NCBI GenBank assembly: GCA_015068245.1
Contig: SVKU01000003.1
Span: 62,001-126,000, forward strand
Direction of reading: 5' to 3'
Source: Oscillospiraceae bacterium
GTDB taxonomy: Bacteria; Bacillota; Clostridia; Oscillospirales; Oscillospiraceae
DNA length: 64,000 nt
Translations under genes and position numbers: made by a program
The notes under the pieces: generated by a model
Seen by the model: the letters and a program-made list of their open reading frames with translations, nothing else
The model's database searches: none
Told to the model about the DNA's origin: nothing
Shown here: positions 18,913 through 27,978 of the stretch, one piece after another
Layout: each line of letters begins with the position of its first letter
Position numbering within the stretch: position 1 is the first letter of the stretch

Positions 18913-20363
18913 GAAAAACTTTTGTTCTGACACTGTGTTTTGCGGTGCTGTCTGTGGTATGTATCTGCCTTGCCTATGGGGAATTTGTCCCGAAACACGA
19001 TGAGGTGGTCATCACACAAAATGTCCTTTACGGTGACCCCACAGAAGCAGAAGGTGTAACGGTGGAGCTTTCCACCCATTACAACTATCACCTTTTCTGG
19101 GATACGGAATACGTGGTGGGAAAAGAACCAAAGACGGAAACTGAATACGATTTTTCTGCCAAAGAAAAATACAGCCACGGAGATTTTGAGTACCGTGGAA
19201 TACAGGTGTTTTCAAACTTCGAGTTCGGCATGAATCTGAATAATCCTGATCCCAGGGGCATTGAAAAAGCCTACCATGAGCTTTTTGAGCAGGCAGAACC
19301 CGGTCAGGAGCTGGAAAAGGAGATATATCTTGCGGATTACTGCGAATACTATCCGCTTCGGATGGAGATAGATTTGGAGAACTGTCCTTTGCACTGGGTT
19401 CATAATGTATATGAGCGGGACGATGTTTCGATAGGTCCTCAAATACTTCACTACGATGGAAGAAACACCGGATATTTCGAGGTCTTTGAGGATTATTTCA
19501 GAATCCCTGTGCTTGATGAAGAAACTTTGCAAATCCATGTCAGAAAGGGTATCAATGGCGGCATCAACGGTTCCGGCGGCGGTTGGGGCAGCGGCGACAG
19601 TGACCGATTTGATATGTATTCACTGACTGCCATAGGAAACGACAACTGCTTTTTCGTTTTTGATGCCCATAGCTTCGAGGGCAAAGTCATGGATATGAGC
19701 CTGCTGCCTGACGGGTACGGGATCTTTGCCATTCCCTATTTCATCAACGAAGAAGGCACCACCGATATTGACCCATATAGTCTTGATATGATATATGAGC
19801 TTGACCCGGAGCATTGGATATCAAACTTCTTCATTACCGATGACAAGTCAAAGCTGCTGCTGTTCACCGTAGAAAATGGTATGCTGATGCTGACGGTTGT
19901 TGATGCGCAGTCGTATGAAAAACTGCAAAAAACAGAAATTTGCGCCGTTGAAGATTATAACCACATATACGATTATCATGTACATGACGATTTCATCGTT
20001 ATCAGCCATTCTGATGGTTTGCTTTCTGTCATTTCTCTCGAGGACGGCGGCTATGAGTATCAATTCACCGTCAAGCGTGGTGTTGATGTCGGTGACACCG
20101 TATATCCGGTGGATTATCTCAAAATCACCGCTGACATGGACTATGACCACGAGAGTGATAAGCTGCTTATAGCAGACTCTATGGAAAACCAGACCGGCGG
20201 CTGGAACATGACTGCGGATTTTTACCTGTCTGTTTATGACGAAACCGGCATGACTTACCACGGAACATATACCAGCAGCCTCACAACAGGCGGACGCTCC
20301 GACGACTACGATTACTTCGTCCGCAATACAGATGCTGAATATATCTCTGCACAGTTTAATTGA
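18909..20363 (+). CDS. Exported protein of the GntR-ABC operon, unknown function
   Basis: The product is 484 residues with an N-terminal hydrophobic segment (residues 4-24) that is a signal peptide or anchor, then a Tyr/Asp-rich beta-strand body consistent with a propeller-like extracytoplasmic domain. A glycine-rich loop (GINGGINGSGGGWGSGD) lies near residue 215. The start overlaps the ATPase stop (ATGA), so it is part of the same transcript. It may be an accessory or sensor protein for the transporter. No family was recognised. Confidence 0.6.
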   Translation: MRKTFVLTLCFAVLSVVCICLAYGEFVPKHDEVVITQNVLYGDPTEAEGVTVELSTHYNYHLFWDTEYVVGKEPKTETEYDFSAKEKYSHGDFEYRGIQVFSNFEFGMNLNNPDPRGIEKAYHELFEQAEPGQELEKEIYLADYCEYYPLRMEIDLENCPLHWVHNVYERDDVSIGPQILHYDGRNTGYFEVFEDYFRIPVLDEETLQIHVRKGINGGINGSGGGWGSGDSDRFDMYSLTAIGNDNCFFVFDAHSFEGKVMDMSLLPDGYGIFAIPYFINEEGTTDIDPYSLDMIYELDPEHWISNFFITDDKSKLLLFTVENGMLMLTVVDAQSYEKLQKTEICAVEDYNHIYDYHVHDDFIVISHSDGLLSVISLEDGGYEYQFTVKRGVDVGDTVYPVDYLKITADMDYDHESDKLLIADSMENQTGGWNMTADFYLSVYDETGMTYHGTYTSSLTTGGRSDDYDYFVRNTDAEYISAQFN

Positions 20364-20380
20364 AAACAGACAGTAATAAT

Positions 20381-20415
20381 AACAGGTGCAAGGTTTTGAA
20401 CCTTGCACCTGTTTT
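20381..20415. terminator. Bidirectional terminator between convergent genes
   Basis: AACAGGTGCAAGG pairs with CCTTGCACCTGTT, with T-rich flanks on both strands. It lies between the plus-strand ABC operon and the minus-strand binding-protein gene. Confidence 0.85.
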
Positions 20416-20444
20416 GTAGGTTATGCGGATTTTTGCTTTCATGC

Positions 20445-22184
20445 TTATGCGATTTCCACCAGATAATCGTCATAGGCTTTCTGGTAAACCTCAACACAGG
20501 TTTCCAGACCAAAGGAGTTGCAGCCTTCCACATATGCTGCCCAGCTGTCATCGTTCAAGGGCTCGGTGCCGGTGATGAACTTCAGCAGCTGCTCGGAAGC
20601 GTAGGAGGAGATGTCGGCAACCATGGTGGTGATGCTGTTGGTCTCGTCCACGTCAAGAGCTGCAGCGGAGGGGATAGTGTGGTCATAGGTGGTGTAGGAA
20701 GTGTCAGACCACATGGTGATGATGTCCTTTACATCCTGGGGATAGGTATCCAGGTTGCGGGTGGGATAGCTTATCATGCCGGAATGGTTCCAACCATAGC
20801 AGGTGAACGCCATCTGAGAGTTCATACCGTTGGGGTTGGCAAGGATAAGATCAGTGTAAACTATTTCACCGTCGGGTCCAAGATTATAGGTCTCGCCTTC
20901 GACGCCGTAGTTGCCAAGCATACTGCCTTCTTCGGTGTAGAAATAGTTCAGGAACTGCACGGCTGCCTCGATCTCTTCACAGCAGTTGGTGATGCAGGGA
21001 GAAGGATTGCCGCCACCGCCGCCGGAACCGCCCACAGGACTCCGGGTGGTGCCAAAGGTGTACAGTCCGTCGTCGTTTTTCAGTATGGGAACTGCCTGAA
21101 TGTCAAAATCGGGATCCTTTGCCATGGAATAGAATTCGTCCTTATGGTCTGCCATGCCTTGCCAGATAGCCATATTGTTGTCGCCAATAAGTGCCATTGT
21201 CTCATTTCTGCCCATGGCGGAGGCATAGAAGTCCTTATGGATTATTCCGTCGTTATACAGCTTGATTATCCATTCCAAGTATTCGCGGTAATTGTCGGTG
21301 GTAAGACCGCTGGTCACCTGACCGTCTACCAGATACATGGCAAGGTCAGTGCCGGAAATGGCAAACAGAGCGGTATCAAAGAAGCTGTTGGCATAGTCAA
21401 CAGTGCAGGATGAGGTGACAGGATATGTATGGCTGCTGCCCATCTGGTCATGGGCGGCGTAAAGATAGGTTTCAAGAGAAGCCTTGTCAGTGGGAGCTTC
21501 GACTCCCAGCTTATCCAGCCAGTCTTTACGCACGAACATGCCGCTGTCGGTCAATACGCTGTCGGCAAAGGTGCAAAGATTGAGATACATACCGTCGGTG
21601 GTGGCGTCCAGGAATACGGTTTTGTCGTCATAGCTGTTGAGCTTTACCCAGAAATCAGGGGCGTTTTGCTCAATGTAAGGAGTAAGGTCGATGATGACCT
21701 CGTCCTTATATGCCTGAGCTGCGCCACCATTATACAGATTGATTGGAATGAAATCGCAGTAGTCTTCAGAAGCAACCATCAGATTATACTGCTCGGATGC
21801 AACAGTGCTGCCTACTTCTGTGAACTCCAGCAGTATGCCGGTGCGGTCGGCAACGGTCTGGATGACGGGCTTTTCACTGAAAGATTCAAACCATTTGCCG
21901 AACACGAAGGATTCGAACTGGGTCCACATGGTAAGAACACCGTCTGTGCCTTCGGTTATGGGATACTGGATCTTAATGGGTTCCGGCTCGGGTTTCTCAA
22001 CGGGTTCTTCGGGAGTATCCTCGGCAGGAGGTGCTTCTTCAGGCAGTGTTTCCACCGGTGCAGACTCAGAAACTTCGGGGACCTCGGATTCAGGTGAGGT
22101 CTCTGCTTTGTCGGAGGTGCATCCGGCAAGTACCGCCGCAAAGAGTGCCATGATCAACAAAACAGATAGTAATCTTGTTTTCAT
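20445..22184 (-). CDS. Extracellular solute-binding lipoprotein (family 1, LplA-like), orphan
   Basis: The product is 579 residues. The start is placed at the ATG at 22184: GAAAGGA lies nine bases upstream of it but directly abuts the earlier ATG at 22193. The lipobox is LAGC, followed by a 45-residue acidic Pro/Glu linker. The body matches long solute-binding proteins of carbohydrate ABC importers, with MWTQFESF, ASEDYCDFIPI and a repeated DGMYLNL/FLNYFYTEEGS-type hinge. Paralogues lie at 27979-29637 and 47724-49445. None has permease or ATPase genes beside it. A glycine tract (GGSGGGGG) interrupts the domain near residue 395. Confidence 0.85.
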   Translation of the reverse strand: MKTRLLSVLLIMALFAAVLAGCTSDKAETSPESEVPEVSESAPVETLPEEAPPAEDTPEEPVEKPEPEPIKIQYPITEGTDGVLTMWTQFESFVFGKWFESFSEKPVIQTVADRTGILLEFTEVGSTVASEQYNLMVASEDYCDFIPINLYNGGAAQAYKDEVIIDLTPYIEQNAPDFWVKLNSYDDKTVFLDATTDGMYLNLCTFADSVLTDSGMFVRKDWLDKLGVEAPTDKASLETYLYAAHDQMGSSHTYPVTSSCTVDYANSFFDTALFAISGTDLAMYLVDGQVTSGLTTDNYREYLEWIIKLYNDGIIHKDFYASAMGRNETMALIGDNNMAIWQGMADHKDEFYSMAKDPDFDIQAVPILKNDDGLYTFGTTRSPVGGSGGGGGNPSPCITNCCEEIEAAVQFLNYFYTEEGSMLGNYGVEGETYNLGPDGEIVYTDLILANPNGMNSQMAFTCYGWNHSGMISYPTRNLDTYPQDVKDIITMWSDTSYTTYDHTIPSAAALDVDETNSITTMVADISSYASEQLLKFITGTEPLNDDSWAAYVEGCNSFGLETCVEVYQKAYDDYLVEIA

Positions 22185-22217
22185 CTTTTTCATTCCTTTC
22201 TAATTATCTATGTAGCA

Positions 22218-22246
22218 ATATTGACACAATCCAGAGAAAATGTCAA
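22218..22246 (-). promoter_or_regulatory. Probable promoter of the solute-binding lipoprotein gene
   Basis: On the minus strand, TTGACA is followed by 17 bases and CAATAT. The -35 box is perfect and the -10 weak. Confidence 0.45.
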
Positions 22247-22319
22247 CTTAATTTATGCATAGGTGACAAAAATTTTGCACATAAAATGGAGAAAAAGTGT
22301 TGAAAATGGGTAGGCGCGT

Positions 22320-23606
22320 CTATCGTCTGTGATCTCTGATATCATACATGGCGTTCAGTATGCTCCAACCCTGCTGGAACGGGCGCATCATGTTCCAGTA
22401 GCCTGCGCCAAGAAAGCCGTATTCCGCAATAAGCTCCAGCTTTGCCTTGATGCTGCGGCCGTCTTCAAACCACACCTCGTGAGCACGACCTTCTTCATCT
22501 GTATAGTAAAAATAAGGTGTCAGATAGTTTTCGTCGAACTGTATGTCTGCACGATACTTTGTGGCCAGTTCGTAGGCCTCGGCGTTGGGAATGGATTCTG
22601 CTTTTGTTTCTCCCTGAACGAAAGGGAGTGTCCAATCGTAACCGTAGTTGGGGATGCCCAGATAAATCTTCTCCGGAGGTATCTCGGTGATGGCATAGTC
22701 CAACACTCGCCGCACACTGGGCAGCGGAGCCACCGCAAGGGGAGGCCCGTAGGTATAGCCCCATTCGTAAGTCATCAGCAAAACCGCATCTGCTGCCGAT
22801 GCCAAAGCGGCGTAATCATGCCCGGCATACAGCAGCCCCGGCTGCTCGGCATAGGTTTTAGGCGCAAGAGCCACGATAACAATGTAACCCAATGGACTCA
22901 GCCTGTCGTGGAGCTGCTGCACAAAGTCGGCGTACATAGCAGCGTTTTCCGCACCCACAAACTCAAAATCCACGTCCAGCCCCACATAACCTTTTTGCCC
23001 AAGCACCGTAACTATCTGCTCGGTCAGTTTTTCACGAAGAGCGGCATCGTTCAGCACAACAGCCGCCCTTTGAGTATCAAACACACCGGTTTCGGTCAGT
23101 GTTGAAAGATGCATCAGTGGGGCAGTACCGTAGTTTTCAGATACACGGATAAGCTCTTCATCGTCGAGCAGAACAAGGTTTGCATCAGCTGTGATCCCAT
23201 AAGTAAACGGTGTAAGATATGTCAGATAAAAGACCGTGCGTTCAAGAAGGGGGATATCTATAAAAGGATAGGCGTAGCTGTTAACGTATATTGAGCCCCG
23301 CTTAGGCTCTGTAAATGACAGCACCAGCTGCTGACCCGGAGAGATGTCAAATCGTCCCTGAAGTCCCGGATTGTTGCGCAGAAGCTCACGGTATGTCATG
23401 CCGTATTTTTCTGCTATGGAGTAGAGAGTTTCACCCTGCTGAACGGTGTGGGTAAGCTGGGGGAAAAGTATCACCAACGTCTGCCCTACCGCCAACTGAT
23501 AAGGCGGTTCAAGACCGTTGTGGTCGGCTATATTCTGTATGCTGACACCATACTGCTCGGCTATGGAATACACAGTTTCGCCGGCAGTTACCACATGAAT
23601 GACCAA
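22320..23606 (-). CDS. LysM-GH18 spore-cortex hydrolase, SleL/YaaH-like
   Basis: The product is 428 residues. A TTG start at 23606 is supported by AAAGGA nine bases upstream; there is no in-frame ATG ahead of the first LysM. Two LysM repeats (residues 2-46 and 50-95, each with the GETxYSIAExYG/GQTLVI pattern) bind peptidoglycan. A GH18 domain (about 100-425) carries the catalytic DVDFEF (DxDxE pattern). There is no signal peptide, as in SleL/YaaH, which is deposited in the spore coat from the mother cell. Those enzymes cleave N-acetylglucosaminidic bonds in cortex fragments during germination. It implies a spore former. Confidence 0.88.
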   Translation of the reverse strand: MVIHVVTAGETVYSIAEQYGVSIQNIADHNGLEPPYQLAVGQTLVILFPQLTHTVQQGETLYSIAEKYGMTYRELLRNNPGLQGRFDISPGQQLVLSFTEPKRGSIYVNSYAYPFIDIPLLERTVFYLTYLTPFTYGITADANLVLLDDEELIRVSENYGTAPLMHLSTLTETGVFDTQRAAVVLNDAALREKLTEQIVTVLGQKGYVGLDVDFEFVGAENAAMYADFVQQLHDRLSPLGYIVIVALAPKTYAEQPGLLYAGHDYAALASAADAVLLMTYEWGYTYGPPLAVAPLPSVRRVLDYAITEIPPEKIYLGIPNYGYDWTLPFVQGETKAESIPNAEAYELATKYRADIQFDENYLTPYFYYTDEEGRAHEVWFEDGRSIKAKLELIAEYGFLGAGYWNMMRPFQQGWSILNAMYDIRDHRR

Positions 23607-23699
23607 AAAATCACGTCCTTTTGATATACTGTGATACTAAAATATTCGTGGTGCTGCTTTAATGTCACTGTATTGCCTGCGGTGATGCCAAACAGGTTG

Positions 23700-23840
23700 T
23701 TGCTTTATGAAAATGCGCGTGCTAAAATAAATAAAACCCCAACAGGACAAGACTTGATTCCCAAGGGGTTGGATAATGTGAATGCGGCATTTTGCTGACA
23801 ATTATTATGCCGCATTCTCGTGATTTGGAGGTAAAGGCTT
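23700..23840 (+). promoter_or_regulatory. Promoter and structured leader of the symporter gene
   Basis: TTGCTT (23700-23705), 17 bases, TAAAAT (23723-23728). The roughly 105-base leader contains AACCCC...GGGGTT and a perfect 10-bp inverted pair, GAATGCGGCA/TGCCGCATTC (about 23778-23818), ending shortly before TTGGAGG. No known riboswitch class was recognised. Confidence 0.5.
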
Positions 23841-25175
23841 ATGAAAAGAGAACGATTAGGAAGCCGTCTTGGCTTTATCCTGCTCAGTGCCGGCTGCGCC
23901 ATAGGCTGCGGCAACGTGTGGAAGTTCCCGTGGATGACGGGTCAGTACGGAGGAGGCGGTTTTGTCCTCGTCTATGTGTTGTGCCTGCTTATTCTCGGTT
24001 TGCCTGTAATGGTTATGGAGTTTTCTCTCGGCCGTGCGTCTCAGGCAAGCCCTGTGGGCATGTACAAAAAGCTCGAAAAATCGGGTCACAAATGGCATAT
24101 CCACGGCTATCTGGCACTGTTTGGCAACATTTGCCTGATGGCATTTTATACCGTTGTCACCGGCTGGATGATCTATTATTTTGTCAGCTTCCTGACAGGA
24201 AATAATGCTGATCTTGGCTTTGTGTCCATGATAACCAATCCCGGTGTAAATGTTGGTTATCTGGCTGTTGCTGTTGTGGTTGGATTTGTCATACTCAGCT
24301 TCAATCTGCAGGGTGGTCTTGAACGGGTCACAAAGTACATGATGGTGATACTGCTCCTGCTTATGGTCGTCCTGGCGGTCAACAGCTTCACTATGGAAGG
24401 TGCTGCAGAAGGTCTGAAGTTCTATCTGCTGCCCGATTTTTCAAAGATAAACGGCACCGTTATTGTTGCCGCTATGAACCAGGCATTCTTCACCCTGTCT
24501 CTGGGTGTCGGCTCCATGGCTATTTTTGGCAGCTATCTTGATAAAGACAGAAGCCTCATGGGCGAGTCGATCAACATTATTGCGCTGGACAGCTTTGTGG
24601 CCATCACCGCAGGCCTTATAATTTTCCCCGCCTGCTTTACCTTTGATCTGGAAGTTGGTGCAGGTCCCGGACTGCTGTTCGACACTATGGCAACCGTGTT
24701 CAACAACATGGCCTACGGCCGTATCTGGGGTACTATCTTCTTCCTGTTTATGGTATTTGCCGCTCTTTCCACCGAACTGGCTGTATTCGAGAATATCCTT
24801 GCCTGTGTGCGCGAGATGACCGGCTGGAACCGTCCCAAGGGCTGTATCGTCTGCGGTATCGGAATGTTTGCGATTTCCCTGACCACTGCTTTAGGCTATA
24901 GTGTGTTTACTTTCCAGCCCTTTGCAGAAGGTTCCGCATGGCTGGACTTCTGGGACTTCATCGTAAGCTATAACCTGCTGCCTATAGGTTCGTTTATCAT
25001 TGCTCTGTTCTGCTGCAACAAGTTTGGCTGGGGCTGGGACAACTTTATGGCAGAAGCCAACGCAGGTACAGGTCTGAAAGTCAAAAACTGGATGAAACCC
25101 ATTTTCCGCTTCACGGTTCCTGCACTGGTCCTGGTGCTGTATATTTACGGTCTGGCCACCTTTGCGTGGAAGTAA
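23841..25175 (+). CDS. Sodium-dependent amino-acid transporter, NSS/SNF family (LeuT-like)
   Basis: The product is 444 residues with about 11 transmembrane helices. Helix 1 has the unwound substrate/Na+-site sequence GCAIGCGNVWKFPW, followed by the conserved GGGGFVLVY and MEFSLGR, all typical of bacterial neurotransmitter:sodium symporter homologues (LeuT, MhsT). Bacterial members take up hydrophobic or aromatic amino acids with Na+. Substrate cannot be read here. It is a single-gene unit with its own promoter, TTGGAGG ribosome site and terminator. Confidence 0.92.
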   Translation: MKRERLGSRLGFILLSAGCAIGCGNVWKFPWMTGQYGGGGFVLVYVLCLLILGLPVMVMEFSLGRASQASPVGMYKKLEKSGHKWHIHGYLALFGNICLMAFYTVVTGWMIYYFVSFLTGNNADLGFVSMITNPGVNVGYLAVAVVVGFVILSFNLQGGLERVTKYMMVILLLLMVVLAVNSFTMEGAAEGLKFYLLPDFSKINGTVIVAAMNQAFFTLSLGVGSMAIFGSYLDKDRSLMGESINIIALDSFVAITAGLIIFPACFTFDLEVGAGPGLLFDTMATVFNNMAYGRIWGTIFFLFMVFAALSTELAVFENILACVREMTGWNRPKGCIVCGIGMFAISLTTALGYSVFTFQPFAEGSAWLDFWDFIVSYNLLPIGSFIIALFCCNKFGWGWDNFMAEANAGTGLKVKNWMKPIFRFTVPALVLVLYIYGLATFAWK

Positions 25176-25188
25176 GAGCATAGTTTTA

Positions 25189-25217
25189 TCCCCCGTGCCT
25201 TTGCACGGGGGATTTTT
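25189..25217 (+). terminator. Rho-independent terminator of the symporter gene
   Basis: ATCCCCCGTGC, short loop, GCACGGGGGATTTTTT. Confidence 0.9.
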
Positions 25218-25300
25218 TCATTATGGGGAAGGAATTAGTGATGTGCGTGATCCTTAGGGGCAGCGTCCTTAACGAGCCGTTTATTATGCACTGCACCCTT

Positions 25301-25412
25301 GGCTCCCCTTGTCAGGGGAGCTGTCATTTGCTGTGCAAATGACTGAGGGGTAGTAATCTCTCCCTCCACCGCAAGCGGTCCCCCTCCCTCGTCAGAGGGA
25401 GGTGAGGGTGTA
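25301..25412. repeat. Palindromic intergenic repeat
   Basis: It contains CTCCCC...GGGGAG and CTGTCATTTGC-TGT-GCAAATGACTGAG hairpins, then CTCCCTC...GAGGGAG. The CTGTCA...TGACTGAG core recurs at 37098-37197. It lies between convergent genes. Confidence 0.6.
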
Positions 25413-25433
25413 TCCGGTTACGTCTGACAGAGA

Positions 25434-25871
25434 TTATACCTCCAGCAGCATCGGTATATGCGGTATTCCATCCTCAAGGAATTCCTCGCCCATCTGACGG
25501 AACCCGGCCTTTTCATAAAGTGATTTGGCATACACCTGTGCTTCCAGCATTATCTTTTTTGCGGCATATTTTTCTTTGGCAACTTCGATGCCGATGTTCA
25601 GAATCTTCGTGCCAAGCCCAATGCGCCTTTGCCGGGTGACAACGCGGCCGATGGCAACTTCGTCCATGGTAACGCCTTTGTCCAGCACCCGGAGATATGC
25701 CTGTATGCCGTCATCGTCCTGCAGCCAGACGTGATAGGCGTTCCTGTCGTGACCGTCCAGCTCCTGATAGGGGCAGTTTTGCTCCACCACAAAAACGGAA
25801 ACCCTGAGTTCCAATATGTCATACAGCTCCCGGGCAGAAAGCTGTGAAAAGTGTTTGATAATAAGTTCCAT
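25434..25871 (-). CDS. GNAT N-acetyltransferase, ElaA-like
   Basis: The product is 145 residues from the ATG at 25871 (AAGGAG upstream). The order ELYDILELRVSVFVVEQNCPYQELDGHD, then LRVLDKG, and the acetyl-CoA site VTRQRRIGLGTKILN match the small ElaA group of GCN5-related acetyltransferases. The substrate of ElaA is unknown. It stands alone, with repeats downstream. Confidence 0.85.
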   Translation of the reverse strand: MELIIKHFSQLSARELYDILELRVSVFVVEQNCPYQELDGHDRNAYHVWLQDDDGIQAYLRVLDKGVTMDEVAIGRVVTRQRRIGLGTKILNIGIEVAKEKYAAKKIMLEAQVYAKSLYEKAGFRQMGEEFLEDGIPHIPMLLEV

Positions 25872-25931
25872 ATCAAATCTCCTTGCGAATCTGAGCATAT
25901 CTTACCACAGAACAGGTTACCTTTCAAATAA

Positions 25932-25968
25932 AAAGCTGAGCACAGAGTTAACGTGCTCAGCTTTGTTG
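25932..25968 (-). terminator. Terminator of the GGP-repeat protein gene
   Basis: AAAGCTGAGCAC pairs with GTGCTCAGCTTT. Read on the minus strand it is followed by a T-rich tract. Confidence 0.75.
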
Positions 25969-25977
25969 ATTCTATTC

Positions 25978-26490
25978 TCAGTCGATCTTTTTGCCGTAAA
26001 CCAGGTTGGGGAAACCGCCGTTGCCGCCAACGGAGATCATGCCTTCCAGGTTGCCGTCTTTGTCGACTCTTGCCCAGACTTCCCAACGGCCGGGGCCTGC
26101 GGGATAGTCTACCTTAAAGAATTCGCTGCCGGTGTAGAAACCGAAGTTGATGGGGCTGCCGTCGGCAGTACCGGTCAGGGTGCCGGCATCAAGACCTTCC
26201 TTCATGGGATGGGGTTCCAGAACCAGAGTCATGTCGCCCTCAAAGAAGTTTTCGGGAGGAGTGCCGTGGTCGATAAGATCATACTGGGGCTTTTCAGGCA
26301 TTGCGGGCATATCGCCGCCGGGACCGCCGGGACCTCCAGGGCCGCCGGGTCCACCGGGACCACCAGGGCCGCCGGGTCCACCGGGACCACCAGGGCCACC
26401 ACCGGGACCGCCGGGATTGAAATCGTCACCATGAACGAGGTTGGCGTTGGGAAGCCATTTTTTGAAATAATAAGTACCGGAAATAGGCAT
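25978..26490 (-). CDS. GGP-repeat (collagen-like) protein of unknown function
   Basis: The product is 170 residues from the ATG at 26490 (AAGGAAG upstream). It has no signal peptide. Residues 1-25 (MPISGTYYFKKWLPNANL) are followed by a run of about ten GGP triplets, then a beta-rich C-terminal domain of about 110 residues (NFFEGDMTLVLEPHPM, GTADGSPINFGFYTG, GRWEVWARVDKDG). Collagen proper is GPX with hydroxyproline, so this is collagen-like only in composition. The tract divides two otherwise plausible domain halves, as if inserted. Function unknown. Confidence 0.65.
   Translation of the reverse strand: MPISGTYYFKKWLPNANLVHGDDFNPGGPGGGPGGPGGPGGPGGPGGPGGPGGPGGPGGDMPAMPEKPQYDLIDHGTPPENFFEGDMTLVLEPHPMKEGLDAGTLTGTADGSPINFGFYTGSEFFKVDYPAGPGRWEVWARVDKDGNLEGMISVGGNGGFPNLVYGKKID
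26322..26420 (-). repeat. Low-complexity tract encoding GGP triplets
   Basis: A run of 9-bp GGP codon triplets shows a higher-order period of about 27 bp (a GGGACCACCAGGGCCGCC-type unit repeated). Confidence 0.85.
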
Positions 26491-26595
26491 AGTTTTTCTT
26501 CCTTTCAATATAGTTCTTCCCAACTATTATACAATGTTTTTCAAGTGATTTAAAGGTGTAAGATTGAAAAGTGCGTGGCATTTTTTATCGTCCGG

Positions 26596-26835
26596 TCAAA
26601 TCATGATCACCAGACACGCCATGGCCAGCAGCAAAACTGCACCAAAGGCCATCGCCATGACCACGTCGCACACAGCAGCAACAGTGTCGCACAGGGCAGC
26701 GCGGCGATATCTGCGTTTTGCCCGAAGCTCCATGGCCTCGTAATTGAAGGGACGGACTGCTTCAAGGGCAGGGGTGGGGAATTCGATAACTTTGGCGGGG
26801 CTTCTCAGTTCGATGGTTTTATATACGGTCTGCAT
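26596..26835 (-). CDS. Small membrane protein
   Basis: The product is 79 residues. The ATG is preceded by AAAGGAGG with good spacing, which supports a real gene. Residues 1-45 are soluble with a basic patch (RAKRRYRRA). Residues 48-79 are one long hydrophobic segment that runs to the C-terminus, so it is probably tail-anchored or single-pass. No family was recognised. Confidence 0.6.
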   Translation of the reverse strand: MQTVYKTIELRSPAKVIEFPTPALEAVRPFNYEAMELRAKRRYRRAALCDTVAAVCDVVMAMAFGAVLLLAMACLVIMI

Positions 26836-26901
26836 GTTCGTACCTCCTTTGTTTGTGAGTTCATCATAACAAAGGAAGTGTCCTATAAAACGGACAGATA
26901 A

Positions 26902-27885
26902 TCAATATAACCCCAATGTTTCTGCCAGCCGTTTTTTCATCATATCCCGCACATCATCGGGGTACAGTATCTCGGCTTCGCTGCCAAAACCAAACAGCCA
27001 TGCAAAAAACTGAGGGCTTACAGCCACATCTGTGGTAACGGTGAAGCTGCCTTCATCGTAAACAACGGTCATGGCGTCCTTTCCGAATCGGTCAATAACC
27101 GAGCCTGCCAGATGGTTGGCAAATCTGATGCGAACAGTGCGAACTTCGCCGGAAAACATGCCGAATACATGTTTGGTGTACGACGCCATATCCATCTTTG
27201 CAAAAAGCTCATGTCCCTGCCGATGCTCCTCCAAAGGCGATATTGAAGCCATCTTATCCATGCGAAAATGCTTCATTATTCCGGCATCATGGTCATAAGC
27301 CAGCAGATAGTAGTTTTCATCGTCCCATATCATGGCAAATGGACTGACGGTGTAGTCACCACCGTTCTTTTTGAATCGCCTTTCGCCGCCAACCGTATAC
27401 TCGTAATATTTGAATCTGACAGCTCTATTGCCGGAAATAGCGGCAGATATCTCGTCTACGTTGTAATAGACGCTTTCGTTCATGCTCTTTACACGGTTTT
27501 GGACATAAACCTGCCGGGAAAGCATCTGAGCATCATGGCGGCTGGCCAGGGATTCTATCTTTTTGATAAGACTCAGGGTCTTTTTCTGCGTAATAAACTT
27601 GGACGACTGCACCACGTCCACCAGCAGTTTCAGTTCGGGCAGTTCAAAGTTCCGGGAACCGATATAATAACCCGTTGATTTTGATCTGACCGACACGATA
27701 TCAATACCAAACATTTGGAGGGATTCAAGGTCGTCGTATATGCTTTTTCTTTCGGCAGAGATGTTGTAATCGGAAAGATGGCTTATCATTTCAGCCACAG
27801 TCATTGGGTGGTTTTCGTCGGTGTGTTCCATCAGTATCTTTGCAAGATACAGTAGTTTCAGTTTCTGGTTTGATGAGCGTGCCAT
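26902..27885 (-). CDS. WYL-domain transcriptional regulator
   Basis: The product is 327 residues from the ATG at 27885 (GGGGGA upstream). Residues 1-75 form a DeoR-type winged helix (LKLLYLAKILMEHTDENHPMTVAEMI, RKSIYDDLESLQMFGIDI). Residues 130-220 form the WYL domain, with ENYYLLAYDHDAGIMKHFRMDKM, the position where the WYL motif sits (here YYLLA). A WCX-like C-terminal extension follows. WYL proteins sense ligands, often nucleic acid or nucleotides, and act as repressors or activators. Its target is not obvious. It is separated from the next minus-strand gene by a terminator. Confidence 0.88.
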   Translation of the reverse strand: MARSSNQKLKLLYLAKILMEHTDENHPMTVAEMISHLSDYNISAERKSIYDDLESLQMFGIDIVSVRSKSTGYYIGSRNFELPELKLLVDVVQSSKFITQKKTLSLIKKIESLASRHDAQMLSRQVYVQNRVKSMNESVYYNVDEISAAISGNRAVRFKYYEYTVGGERRFKKNGGDYTVSPFAMIWDDENYYLLAYDHDAGIMKHFRMDKMASISPLEEHRQGHELFAKMDMASYTKHVFGMFSGEVRTVRIRFANHLAGSVIDRFGKDAMTVVYDEGSFTVTTDVAVSPQFFAWLFGFGSEAEILYPDDVRDMMKKRLAETLGLY

Positions 27886-27935
27886 ATCAGCTGTCCCCCT
27901 TTTTGGACAGTATATCACAGCTGAAATGATAAATA

Positions 27936-27966
27936 AAGGGCATACCGCTTTGACGGTATGCCCTTG
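27936..27966 (-). terminator. Terminator of the second solute-binding lipoprotein gene
   Basis: AAGGGCATACCG pairs with CGGTATGCCCTT and is T-rich on the minus strand. Confidence 0.8.
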
Positions 27967-27978
27967 GAATAAGAGTGA

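Noticed and set aside
25978..26490. A true collagen or triple-helical surface protein
   Set aside because: The triplet is GGP rather than GPX-rich, the run is only about ten triplets, and there is no signal peptide.
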